Positions 27,769 through 39,306 of a stretch of DNA of 64,000 nucleotides are shown here, piece after piece; positions within the stretch are counted from its first letter, which is position 1; each line of letters starts with the position of its first letter. Position numbers and translations under genes: made by a program. Source of the stretch: Climacteris rufus (taxonomy: Eukaryota; Chordata; Aves; Passeriformes; Climacteridae); NCBI GenBank assembly GCA_013398175.1, contig VZRZ01005377.1, positions 946,896-1,010,895 of the forward strand, read 5' to 3'. A model generated the notes under the pieces. The model was given only the letters and a program-made list of their open reading frames with translations, had not been told where the DNA came from and made no database searches.

Positions 27769-27886
27769 ATCACAGAGTCTCAGAATGGTTAAGTTTGGAA
27801 GGAATCGCTGGGGTTTATCTAGTCCAACATCCCTGCTCAAACAGAGTCCCTTAAAACACAATATTCAGGATTGCATCCAGACAACT
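27769..27886 (-). mobile_element. CR1 LINE 3' end fragment, antisense
   Basis: The plus strand shows the reverse complement of a CR1 3' end: ATCACAGAGTCTCAGAATGG, then GGTTAAGTTTGGAAGGAATC, ATCTAGTCCAACATCCCTGC and a GGATTGCATCCAGAC block. These match the well-known avian CR1 3' UTR order read from the tail inward. The element therefore runs on the minus strand, with its tail at the left edge. Only about 120 bp is recognisable; beyond about 27886 I no longer see CR1 words. The CATCCC/CTGCTCAAACAGAG wording resembles a different CR1 subfamily from the copy at 32006, but I cannot name it. Confidence 0.8.
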
Positions 27887-28344
27887 TATCTATTACGTCC
27901 CCTTGGTGTCCTTCACATGAATAATTGATACATATTGAACTTCACACAGAACTGAAGAACAATGCTTTAAGTGTAGAATAACCCCTTTGAGATCAGGAAT
28001 GACTCTTGTTTATTTGGGGTTAGAATCAGGGACAAGTTCAGCATGAGGACCTGAAGAGAACAATTTTGGGGACACCTCTTTGGGAGTAGTAGGATGTCAG
28101 TTCAGATCTCTCTAGAAACCACAGCTTGTCCTGAAAATTTCCAGGGAGTTGTCTAAACCCCAAGTAAGATGTCAGGATGGATATTACAGCATGTCTTTCC
28201 AGTTTTCCTTTAAAAACTTCATAGGTGATGATGCTTATGGAAGCAAGGCTGAGGTGGAGGGGTGAGTGGATGGAAATGATCCTCTGGAGTTCAAAAGATG
28301 ACACCAGTGCCCAGATGGTGTTCATCTGTCCCCATGAGCCATCC

Positions 28345-28700
28345 ATGCAGGACAGGAGCCCTACAGCTCCCCTGCTGCGCTGCCCTGCCCTGGTGACCCT
28401 GGCCTGCCTGTCTCTGGTTTGCAGCACAGGTGGGTCCAGGAGAGCCTTCCCTGGGTCTGTGCACAGCAATCCCATGGGTGCCAAAACGCTCAGGACTGCT
28501 TTGCCTCCCCGAATTTCACTCCTACCTCTTCATGTATCTATCCCTGAGAACTGGCACGGCCCCCTCGGTGACAGCCGTGCCTTTCCAGCACATAGCAGCA
28601 GCGCTCTGATCCACCCACCAGCACGAGATCGGCTCTCATGAACGGGGTTGTGCAATAAACAAAACCTTAACTGTATCCGAAAAGCTTTTCTCCGCTCAGC
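28345..28700 (+). other. CpG-enriched pocket with possible leader exon
   Basis: An ATG at 28345 opens 28 codons that look like a signal peptide: a short charged start, a hydrophobic core PALVTLACLSLV at residues 14-25, then CST. A strong splice donor CAG|GTGGGT follows at 28429/28430, leaving phase 1, as in many immunoglobulin-superfamily leader exons. About a dozen CpGs lie between 28378 and 28695, a local peak. The frame also reads straight on to a TGA at 28639-28641, with AATAAA at 28654. The ATG context is weak (T at -3, C at +4). No partner exon was found downstream, so this is a candidate only. Confidence 0.22.
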
Positions 28701-31700
28701 TTTCAGCCCTGTACTGTTTATTTTTATTCAACAACAAAAACAGATGTTTTGTGGTGTTTTTGCTTCTCCAGATGTACCATTTAAAGTGCTGTCAGCTGTT
28801 CAAAGTCACTGCTGATTTTTGGAGAGCAGAAAGAGCTGTGGGAAGTTAAATATCTGGCAGTAGAAACTGAATTTTCTAGGTGTACAGTCTGTTTTTTTTC
28901 CAGTGGACACACCATGATTAAGGATTCACTTAGGAGTTCTTCGAAGGGTCCCAGTGTGGCTCAGGCCCTCGGTGCAAACTGCACACATCTCAGCAAATTG
29001 GACCTTGGCGTGAGCAGAATGTGTATTAACATACAGATCACAGCTGCCAAGACACACAAATTCTCTGTGTGATCGCTTGGATTTCTGGTCTCTCTCTCAT
29101 TGGGGAGGAAATGTCATGATCACATGGAGACTTAGCATGAGAGGCCACTGTAAAAAACAAATAAAATGGAACCATATTTTCTGACTGGAAACAGAAACGC
29201 AGCTTGCAGTCAGATTTTTACTGCAATAGTGTTATTTCAAAGTATAAGTAGTGTTACATTTTTCATACAAAGAAATAAGCAAAGGTGTTGTGTTTTGGTT
29301 TTTTTTCTTGTTTGGTTTTGTCCAATAAAAGCAAAGGCTGAAAGGATCTGACTAAATTCTGCACTTGAATTTGGAGAGCAGTTTCCTCAAGTGAGCGTAT
29401 TTTGTTATGATTCCATATTTAGCTCCATGCTCAAATCCCACCTAATGTATTGGACTTTATATGTGCAGTAAGGTGGAGGATATTTATCATCATTTGTAGC
29501 TGGTGTGAATCCATCACATCTCAAAAATATATATTTGGCTTTTAAACTCACAACGTGGGAGAGACTTCTATAAGCCAGAAGATGATAGTCCTGATAACTT
29601 GAAAAAACAGACTGTAGTTACTTCCATATTCTTGCCTGAGGATCTGAAATCAATAGTGTGTTTTTTTTAATTCAATTTACATGTATGTGTATTTAGACTT
29701 TTCCACTGAAACTTAGCAGTTTCATGTCTTGTAAAGCATTGCTACAGAGGGGAACCTGATGAAGGCCTAATCCTGAAATTCAGATCAATTATTTAATTCT
29801 TAGCTACATTGAATGTCAAATTGAAAACTTTCCTAATGCAAAAGTAAATAAGATCATTTCTGTTCTGCAGTGTGGATTCCTATTACATTTCCTATATCAT
29901 CATGGTCTGTAAACCCCATGTAAATCAATATAACCTCACAGTTTCAGATTAATGTTTTCTTGGCTTCTATATTAACTGTATCAGTCACATTACTAATTTC
30001 ATTACTGAAATTAATTCGTTACTTTTGGCTATAATTCCCTGAGGAGAGACAGCTACAACTTGCAGGCTCAGTCCCTGACAGATTTCCTAGCAGGCTTCCT
30101 AGGTCAGGAGTTAGGAATACACAGCAGGAGTAGCCCTGATTTGAAAACAGTTCATGGGGCAGATTGACTGGACTTCCATGTATTCTACAGAAATGTTGAA
30201 ATATTTTTGTCTTCTTCTGAACAAAAATAAAACAATCCAGCTGAAATGTCAAAGGAATACAAAATGGAAAAATGGAGAATCATGAATTTAGAGACAGACC
30301 TTCAGGACTTCTTTTTGAATGTTTGTCTTTTAACAGTAAAAGAGAGCCACGGCTCACTAGATCCAGTGATTAATTGATTGAAAAGGAGCATGTAAAATTA
30401 AATAAAGAAATATTTCCTTTATGAGGGTTTCGTCCTAGAAAAAGAGGCCAGTACTTCCTAGGATTCTGAAAGGCTGTTTGCTTGGGTAATGCAACCATTC
30501 AGAGTTACAAGTGGAGGTTAAGAAACTGATGGTCCAGAAACCAGCCAGTTTCAGATGGAAGAGACATTCCTCCTGAGTGGATCAACCTTGATGTGCCTTG
30601 CATGCTTAGCTGCAAGCTCCTAATTGACAGTTGGCCACTGCCAAACAGTCTCATCAAACTGCAGACTGTTGGCTTGGTTCAAGTTTTATAATTGTGATAA
30701 GACAACTAGATGTTTATAAAGAAACACTCAGGACAGAGTTAGACTGTTCTTGATCTCTATCTCTTGTCACAGTGAACAAAGAGCATTCTTACAGAAGAAT
30801 GTGTGCACCACCAGAAAAGACAGAGTCAGCTATGCTCAGCATTTCTGAGAAATCTTTGTCAAAAATCTTCAGCAACTACCAGTGTCAACAAGCAGTATAT
30901 CACACATCTGCTCTGTCCTCACACTAAAAAGCCTTTTTGTAAAATTTAAGTAAGCATCTCTGCTGCTACACCATACATACATTATTTCTCACTTTCAGAA
31001 TGTAAAATTTTCATTTCTTCTTCTCTTTACAGTAGATCATTCTGTATTTGAATATTGTTATTGTGTTGTTCCTGCCTTTAACCTATGCTTACAAAATCAG
31101 TATTCTGTTCAGTCTCTTCTCCTGGGCTATGCAAAGCAGAGTGCTTCAACTGGTGCTCCTCATGAATCAGTTTGTGTGGCTTACGTGTACAGTGCTTGTC
31201 TCTTATGAAGCCTCTGCAATAACTCTGAGATTTTTCAAGTTCAAAATGACAATGTTCTCATTTCATCTCAAGAAATTTCAGCCTGACAAGTGACTAACCT
31301 GTAAATAAGGTTTGGTGCAAACCTGACTGAAATCAAATGATTTCTTTACCATCTCTGGCTTGTGAATCAGGGACACGCCAAGGAAATAATTTCATTTTCT
31401 AGCAGAAACAGCATAAATGTTTTTAAGGAAAACCACTCCACCAGCTGTTTCCTTCACCCTCTTACCCTCCATCTCAGTTCCAAACATGTTCTCAAGCTGA
31501 TCATGTTGTTATTACAGAGATTACAGTATGTTTATTTTTGTCATTTTAAGTGGTATGTTATCTAAAGATTTTAATTTACTGGAGAAGCTGAGTTCTTTTA
31601 AAACTCTTTTTCAATAAATGATCATCTTATCAACATTGGCCTATTTTAATGACATTTACTACATTTCATTACAATAAAACTTTCAAAGAGTGGAGAAAGC

Positions 31701-32005
31701 AAGGGCTGATGGATGCTAAGCTAAGTAAGGGTTGTAACATTTCCGTATTTTATCAGAATACAACAAATACAAAGCAGTATTTCTTTGTTCCTTTCCTGGC
31801 GAAAGAACTATTAGAAAACTGGATTTCAAAATGTGATTCTCTCCACACGCATTGAAAATATTTAAATCACCAGAAACTCGAAATACTTAAAACTTAATTT
31901 TCCTAATATAATTTTTTCTCTTACTATGATTTTTGCAGAGGTAGTAGTGTTTACATTGCGCCCATTTCACATCTAGGGAGAGGTGCCATCTGGATCAGAG
32001 GATAA
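28701..32005. other. Unannotated DNA
   Basis: No transposon, RNA gene or exon recognised. Small open frames such as 30019-30252 (minus) and 31048-31293 (plus) are hydrophobic because of T-rich composition. Confidence 0.6.
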
Positions 32006-32358
32006 CAATAGAATCAAAAAATAATAGAATCTTAAAGATCATCCAGTTCCAACCTGCCATGAGCAGGGATACTTTTCAGTATCAGGTTGCTCAGAGCTCC
32101 GTCCACCCTGGCCTTGAAGACTTACAGGGAGGGGGCATCCACAACTTCTCTGGCCAACCAGTTCCAGCACCTTACCACCCTCACAGCAAAGAATTTCATC
32201 TTTATATCTAACTGAAATCTCTCCCCTTTCAGTTTAAGACTGTGCTCCTTGACCTGTCATTATCTGCCTGGGTAAAAAGTTGCTCTCCTTTTTACAAGCC
32301 CCCTTTAAGCACTGGAAGGCTGCAACGAGCAGGAATGGAGCAAAGCTTCTCTTTATAA
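32006..32358 (-). mobile_element. CR1 LINE fragment with decayed ORF2 C-terminus, antisense
   Basis: This is the longest CR1 copy in the window, on the minus strand. At the left edge lies the tail (revcomp ATTCTATTATTTTTTGATTC), followed by the 3' UTR words ATCTTTAAGATT and GGTTGGAACTGGATGATC. From about 32075 to 32212 the minus strand still reads the last part of the CR1 reverse-transcriptase ORF: FFAVRVVRCWNWLAREVV, DAPSL, a TAA stop at 32122-32124, then VFKARVDGALSNL. Further right, CTGGAAGGCTGCAACGAG and CTTCTCTTT match the next internal CR1 block. The copy is truncated at both the protein and element level, so it is not mobile. An in-frame stop within otherwise conserved wording marks it as a fossil. 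Confidence 0.88.
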
Positions 32359-32705
32359 GGTAGGTGTTGGCAAATAAAATTGCAGTAGTACCAGTAGTAG
32401 TGGTAAGAATAAGAATAATAGGTCCCCAAAAATCAGACACCAGACAGAAATCCAGTTTGGGATCCAGTATTTCATTTCACTCTGTCAGCAAATTAAGAAC
32501 ATCAAGTGAGCACATTCTATACTGCGGTGTGTTATGCTGATCTATGCACTGGTCAGATGTTCAGAAGTGGGTGACAGTGAAAGCAGAAGGAAGCACATTA
32601 GCCCTTTGGCCATTCTTGTCTGAACTTTAAATCTTTTCATTTTCTTCTTCCTTCTCAACAGCTCCGAAGGAAAGAAAAGAGATCCAAATAGTAAATGCAC
32701 AATGA

Positions 32706-32745
32706 ACTATAATGATTAATTAATTAATCGTGATTCGGAAAAATC
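32706..32745. promoter_or_regulatory. TAAT/ATTA homeodomain-type site cluster
   Basis: TAATGATTAATTAATTAATC packs several overlapping TAAT/ATTA cores, the general binding core of homeodomain proteins, followed by GTGATTCGG. The next 50 bp hold three CpGs (TTCGG, CCCGTAA, AACGC), unusual locally. It looks like a candidate conserved non-coding element, but TTAATTAA-like runs are also common in AT-rich DNA. Confidence 0.25.
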
Positions 32746-33054
32746 TCTTTCCCGTAATGCCCTAGAACGCAGATAGAAAGCATCTACTATTAAGCCATTC
32801 TTTGATATCTTAGCTGGGGTTTTTTCCCACTCCAAATTTGCCTTAATATCTGAGAAATGGTCATTTATTTGACAGGCAAATTGTGAGAGACTCAGACTTT
32901 CAGTTTGCTTCAGCTAAATGCCTAAAGATTTAGATAAGTACTCAAAACTTGTCCAAATAATTTTAACCTATTCAGTCAGCACCCCTGGCTGGATATCTCA
33001 AAAGAATATGGAGGTTGTCTTGTAAGATGTCCAGTACTTCCTGTTTCTAGCTAA

Positions 33055-33144
33055 TATTTTGGCCTTTGTCTCTTCCAGTCTCGGTATTTTGGCTTTTATC
33101 TGTTCCTGTCTAGGTATTTTGGCTTCCCTTGGTTTCTGTCCCAG
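33055..33144. repeat. 30-bp minisatellite, three copies
   Basis: Three head-to-tail 30-bp units, 33055-33084, 33085-33114 and 33115-33144. Each begins TATTTTGGC and ends in a CTGTC/CAGTC-type pyrimidine block (TCTCGG, TCTAGG, TCCCAG). The start of each unit is best conserved while the middle differs between copies, so the array is ageing. A partial fourth copy may precede it, since CCTGTTTCTAGC lies just upstream at about 33040. Confidence 0.93.
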
Positions 33145-36100
33145 CTGGAAACCAAAAGTGCAGATGTATGTGAAAATGAGAAATAGTGAATAATATAGCT
33201 AAACTGAATATTTCATATTCTAAATGTTTGACTCATGTTCAGATTTTAAAATGAGGAATAATTTGGTTACTTCTTGGGTTTTTTTTTTCAAAACTCATAT
33301 GTTTCTCCCTGCCATAAATGCTCTCAGAACATCATTTATTCCTAATTTGTGGCAGCTATGATACATGACTCAGCAGTGCATATTTTTTGATTATTAAACA
33401 TCCCAAAAGATGATATTGAAATCAACTAAATTTTTCTAAGAAAGCAATTGATCCATGTCTTCAGGAGGAGAAAAAGGAACAGGAAAAAAATGGGTCAAGC
33501 AAGTTCCTACATGATTTTTTTTAGGATAATTAGTGGGCTAGAGTTTCCTTGCAACAAGTCGGTATTTTCCAGCTGGCCATGGGCAGCAGTGATTTCAGAT
33601 CCAGCATGTCTGATGAGTTTCTAATGAAATCCAAACAATGTCTGCCCCGGCTCTTTGAAAATAGAGAATTCTGTGCTTAAACTCTGGAAGGCTCTAAGAC
33701 ATGAACTCTTGTGCCTCAGCTTCGAGATTTGCAAAGGTTTGCAGGAAAATAAATTCCCAATGAGCCTAATGTAATGGCCCTCAGAAGTGCTTGTTCTTCT
33801 TACCAGACTTGGACGCATATTCTCTGAAAACACCTAACTCACCTCAAAATGAACCAGTTCATGGGTTCTCAATCAAAGATCCAAAAGCAGTTGCAGTTGG
33901 TGAGCACTAGTGGTTCTGGAAAGGTTCTTGGGAGCCTCAAACCATAGGCCATCTCAGATCTTGGGAGCTCCCTTCAGTGAGAGGTGACCAAGTAAATAAG
34001 CAAAGAGATGAGAGATCTACAAATAAATTGTATTACAGTGAAAATGCTGCAAGAGGCTTTGGACTCAGTTTTTTCTAATATATATATAATAGTATTTCCA
34101 TAAATTTAAAGGCCAGTTGCAAAGCTTTAGGAATGGACAAGTAAACCAACAAAACAAGCCTGAGTACTAATGTTAGGCCACCCAGGTTCATTCCCTCAGT
34201 ACTTACCAAAGTAAATGTGGGATGCAGGAGTAGGTGTGTCTTCCCAGAACAGTGTCCTGTCTCAAACAAGGATTTCAGGCACTTGTCAATGCTACTCACT
34301 GCCAACTGTATGGCTTGGAAACTGGTCAGAGCATGCAGTGAGGTGGAAGGAACAGCTGTGCTTCTGAAGGTGGCAGCAGGTGCTGTATCATAGGAGCAGG
34401 AAAACAAGGCAAGACGCAGGCAAGCAAGTCCAGCCCCTGATGACACCTTGCTTCCATGATGGCAGCAGATCCCAACTCCTTCCAAATTGCCATAAGCCAT
34501 GGAAGCCTCCCTCCTTTCATGGATCTACCACTTGCGGTGCCTGGCAGGACGGCACCTCCCAACTCCCCAGAGCTCCTCCATTGCACCCTGTGAACTGCTG
34601 TGTGTGAATAAGCTGTTCCTCTGCTGCAAGTCACTCTTCAAGGGCCAGAAAACTCAGACTCTTTGGAAATTTGCTAAAGTCTGGAGGTAACAGTGGCCCA
34701 GCCCAAAGCATGGCTGTTTTCCTAGAGGAAAATGGTTAGAAATTCAAAAATTTGCAATGTCCAGCTGCAGGGGTGGGTGAACGGCTGTTCATGGGGGCCT
34801 GGTATTTGGTCAGCCTGAAACCACGACACTGTTTTTTAGCAAGGGTGAAAAACAGTGTGACAGTCAAAATGCAAGAGCTTTGCTCTGGCTATACAACAAG
34901 TAGCTGCTTACCTCTGAGTTATTTAGTATTGTGAACAATAATATAGTGAAAGGCAGTCAAATACTACAAAATGAGAATCTGATTTCCATTGAACAGCTCT
35001 GTTCTGACTGCCAGCAAGTCAGGACACCACTGCAAAGCCTGATGGTGTAAAACTCAGTGCAGGGGGAATGCATATTGATATTTACTTACTATGATCCCTT
35101 TATTGGAGGACTGAGGTCTTGGCAATGGAAAACAATTTTCTGGAAGAAATCTCTCTTGGGAATTAATCTGCCCTGTGCAATTATGTGTGCATTCACATGC
35201 TACTGGTGTCAGTGAAGAAGAGAAATGAACTGTTCACTGAAACTTGTCTGGATTCTTCTCTGTAATGATTCATCATCTCCTAAGGTGACAGGTAATTGAT
35301 GCCTTTTTCCATCTTTCTCCTTTAAAAGTGTTCATGTATATGAAAAAAACAAACAAACTAACAAAAAAAAAAAAAAAAAGGAAGAAAAAAGATAATCATT
35401 CAAATGAAAATCTGAGTAAGCAAATGCATTTGGCTCTCACACACATGGAAAGTTTATTCTGGAGCCAGAGGTGGTTACTGTGACCATAATTTTACACAGA
35501 CAGTTACAAGCAGTTATCTTGGTGGGTTCATACCATTTTAATGTGAAGTACTTCAGTGTTTTACTTTTTAGCATTTTTTCAATAAATAAAGCAGAATGAA
35601 CTCCAGTGGTACATGCTGCCAACTACTTTCCCAACCACTGCTCTTTACAGAGGATAATTTATAATGATCAAAGATAAACTAAAGTATTAGGCTTGAAGAA
35701 ATACAGCTTCAGGTTTAAAAGATCATTTTATGAGGTAGAAAATATTTAATTTTTTTTCAGGCCTCGTAAATTTGATTGCTTTTTCCTTAGTTCTTTAATT
35801 GTTAGAAAGGCAGAAAGTTCAGAAATACAGGGGGGGTGGGTTTATTCCCAGGAGTTTCTGGTTGTTGCTCTGTCTACTTACAAGAGCACAGGCCAGTCTA
35901 TACAGGCACTGAGGATGTATAACTGACCATTGCACTTGTATTGGGAAAGACCTAATTAAAACCTCTCTGCCAAGAGAGAATCTGAGCACGAGGTATCTTG
36001 TCCTCCCTTTCTACAAAGAGCACAGTGTCCAATCCATTTGACACTGGTTGCTAAAAACTAGCACAATGTGAAAGATAGAATCAGATGTTGTTTTTACAAA

Positions 36101-37770
36101 GGCAAGGTATGTGTTAAACAGGTGCCAGGCATAAAGCAAAGGAAGCTCTCAAGAGACAGGAGGAAGGCAAAGGGCAAAGGCCAGAGCTCATGTTCTCACA
36201 CACAGCTCCCCACCAACTTCCCTTGGATTTGGTCTCCATTCGCTGCTCCAGAGTCATTCTGCCAGGACATGGAAAGGCAAAGTGCACCTCTCTGCCTGCA
36301 GCTGGTGAGGATTTCACTTCTGCATCTTCTTGTGTGCAACATACTCATTTAAGACAGCTAGATTCAAAATACAGAATTCTGAATCGCGTCTTTGCATGTT
36401 TTAATTAATTATTCATAAAATATTGTATTAAGAGACATCCTCATAACCTCTTCTTTAGTGAACTCATGCATTTTTAATGTACTCTTACATGATGCATTAG
36501 TACAAGGAGGGCATGAGGAGTTCAACATTTTTTTTTCTGGTTAGGAAGATGCAGCAAAAAAATGAAAAGCTCAGATATTTCAGATTTTTGGCCCTGTTTG
36601 CACCATATTTAATCCAGAAATGCAATGTAAAACATATAAGCCTTACATTTCAATAGCATTGAATTTCAGGGCTCCAGAGGCACAGTAGGGGGACAATGGC
36701 TGTTGAATTAAGAACTTCCATGGCCTTCTAGGGCTCTAGAATAAAATCTGCAAAAATAAAGTGCTTAACCTTACACTTTTCCATGCATATAATGATAATT
36801 TCATTGTTATATAATAAGTGACCTCATAGTTAGGACCTCAAAACTGAGATGGAACTAATAAAAGTAGGGGCAAACAAACCACCATTTCACTCTTATATAT
36901 TAATTTTTTAAAAAGTGAAATCTTGAAAAATATCAATGGAAAACAAATGCAATGTCTTCAGACTGTGAGTTGGGAAGTTGTGTTCACAGCAGGCATATTA
37001 CTCATAATTTTTAGCAGACCAGATTTACTGATTTTTGTGCAACTTCTTCTGTGCATGAGATGACAGAATGAGTCAATCACCCATCCCTGCAGGAGTGTGG
37101 ATGCAGGGAAAGGCATGAAGGTGGGATTAATTCTGGTGAAGACTTTGACTTCTAAACACTCCAGGGGGATGCATTTTTCCTGCTGCTGTTTCAAAGCACT
37201 TCTAATCTTTCACCTTTATTGCACAGTGTCTTTGGAATCTGCCTGTTAATTGACAGCTCCAAGGTCAGTCTTGCAGCACATTAACAGTGAGCTCCTTAGT
37301 CACCAAGTAGCTGTGAAACACTGCCTACACCATGCAAGCTTAGAAAACATCACAGTATCCTCTGAGGCTGTCTGCTTCAAAATTTTTTTCCTAAAATTGA
37401 AGCCAAGACTTACACCTTTGGGACATGAGGGATCTGTTATTGTACTGTGAGAAGTAATATGATCCAGAAGAAGACTTTCTCTCTCTCCACACTAGGAGGG
37501 AAATAATTTGAAACTTCTAGTATTTGCAACTGGCTACAAAATGAACAAAAAATAAAAATGGACATTTCCCTGATTACCATAATCTAGTTCTACATTATCC
37601 CAACCTGATGCCATGTAATATTCACAACTTCACATTGATGACGGCATTAAGTCAATGGAGCTTCCCACTGTCATTATTCCCGCCTTCATTTTAAGTAGTT
37701 GTGAAGAATGTTGAGTTGTTCAAACAGCACTCAAAGTAAAAGCAATATCTTCACTTTCCCAGGAGTTTAA
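33145..37770. other. Unannotated DNA, including a GC-richer patch
   Basis: At 34260-34690 the sequence is more GC-rich and several overlapping frames are open on both strands, including 34075-34500 and 34326-34634 (minus) and 34380-34607 (plus). Open frames in several registers at once point to composition, not coding. Nothing else was recognised apart from the AAAC/poly(A) tract at 35343. Confidence 0.55.
35343..35390 (+). repeat. AAAC repeat and poly(A) tract
   Basis: AAAAAAACAAACAAACTAAC runs into 17 A (35363-35379) and then GGAAGAAAAAAG. No polyadenylation signal is present immediately upstream, so I read it as simple sequence. Confidence 0.88.
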
Positions 37771-37834
37771 TGGTGTGGGTGGGTGTGTGTGGGTGGGTGT
37801 GGGTGTAGGTGTGTGTGTGGGGGTGTGTGTGTGC
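37771..37834 (+). repeat. G-rich GGGTGTG array with G-quadruplex motif
   Basis: A 64-bp array of GGGTG and TGTG words on the plus strand. Runs of three G fall at 37777-37779, 37781-37783, 37791-37793, 37795-37797 and 37801-37803, separated by loops of 1, 7, 1 and 3 nt. That satisfies the usual four-run, 1-7-nt-loop quadruplex rule. A further run of five G is at 37819-37823. The minus strand is correspondingly C-rich and could form an i-motif. Confidence 0.9.
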
Positions 37835-39006
37835 CCCCATGTGTTCGAGTCCACACGAGAGCCAGGGAGGACAGGAGGGCGGACGCAAAAGGAAAGGAAA
37901 GGAATGAGGTTATCAGGTTAGTTAGATCAACAATTAGTGACAAGCACTCTTGTGGCACCTGTGACAACCAAGATTGATCAGGTATTTCAGAGCACAGAAA
38001 TGCAAGGCATTTGGCAACCTCTGATCTCTTAATTGAATTGATTCTTTTCCAAGAGTTTTTCAAACTTGATGACCTTTCCAAACCTAATTAGATGGTAGGA
38101 ATCATAAAGAGGACACTGGAGAATTTTAATAAAAGGAATCGAAATGTTTCTTCATCTTCACAACCTGGGATTTATGAGGGAATTGCACTGGCTTTGTAGC
38201 AATGTAAAATAAATAGACATTAGATGATGACAGGGAAAATAGTATTGCTGCCAAAGCTAAAAAGAGCTTGGCAAAAGAAGAAAGAACTACTACATACTCA
38301 GTCATTCTTTACTGTACAAACCTTTTCATAAGGCACAGAAAAGAGATATACAAAAATAATGGACCTTTACTAAAAGATGAAAAGGACTTTCTATAGCTTA
38401 CATTTTTCACCAGCGAGGGCTAAGATGCATCTCAGTTGTTACAAACTCTTATTGTTTTCTTTCACCATTCAGAAAATGGTTTACAACTCGCAAGGAGCAT
38501 TTGCTGCCTGAACTTTTAACATCAGAAATAAATAACTGAAACAAGAGGTCAGGAAGAGAACGAAGTTCTTATGAGCATAAATGCATTAAAGATGAATCAG
38601 TCAAACTCCATTCTCATATATTTTCATTTTAACTGTGTCGTGCTGAACTAGGCAGAATGATTTCTCATGCAGTGAGCTTCTAGTAAAATTGTGTTTCCAT
38701 TCATACACAAGAACTTTTAATATTTCAGTATTGAAAGAAATTGGAGTTGGAAGAAACCCCCTTCTGCATGGTCTAAAATATTTCCAATGCAATTTTATCT
38801 TTTCTTCATCCAGATATAATCTAGGAACCATCCTGTATAATTATTAGCAAAGAAATGAAATAAAATAACTATAAATACCTTCATCCAACCTTATGCTTCC
38901 TTTTTCTGGCTTAAATCATAAGAGAAGATGTCCTAATGTTAGCAAGCATTACAAGACAGCTTATACATAGCTTGTCCATCTTGCTTTTCCAGGGGCCTGA
39001 AAGGTA
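37835..39006. other. Unannotated DNA
   Basis: A short purine-rich run (GGAAAGGAAAGGAA) lies at about 37891-37905. No other repeat, RNA gene or exon recognised. Confidence 0.55.
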
Positions 39007-39306
39007 TGTCAGAAAGCAGGTGGTGTATTTATCACTTTCAATCTGTCCCACACATCAGTCAATTCCAAACAAAACTTAAAAGGTGGTAGAAAGCTCAAAG
39101 ACAATTAAATGTCCAGAGATTTATTGAAAACTGACAATTTAGCAGAGGCAGGACCAAGGGTGTACTGTCCCTCACCAGTGGAGAGACGATCAGGCAACAG
39201 TCGGGTGTTGGATTTTCTGACCAGGCAAAGTCAGGGGGTCAGTCACTGCCTATAGACTTCAGGACTAACTGTGATGTACTTGTCTTGTGGCCAAAGAGAT
39301 ATCACA
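39007..39306 (-). mobile_element. Probable solo LTR of an endogenous retrovirus
   Basis: Read on the minus strand this 300-bp unit begins TGTGATATC and ends TTTCTGACA, so it has the TG...CA ends of retroviral LTRs. It holds a single AATAAA (plus-strand complement at 39120-39125) about two thirds of the way along, where the R region of an LTR would place it. The final 110 bp is less GC-rich and could be U5. Its base texture (CACCCGACTG, GATCGTCTC) differs from the AT-rich surroundings. No internal retroviral genes flank it, which suggests a solo LTR left by recombination. I do not see a clean target-site duplication: the flanks are GGTA and AATA. The family is not identified, and chance TG/CA ends cannot be excluded. 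Confidence 0.45.

Noticed and set aside
28038..28484. 148-codon minus-strand frame, the longest in the window
   Set aside because: It overlaps an open frame on the opposite strand in a GC-richer patch, has no domain, and lacks a clear gene context.
34075..34690. Cluster of open frames on both strands
   Set aside because: Several registers are open at once, which reflects composition. No recognisable protein or splice pattern.
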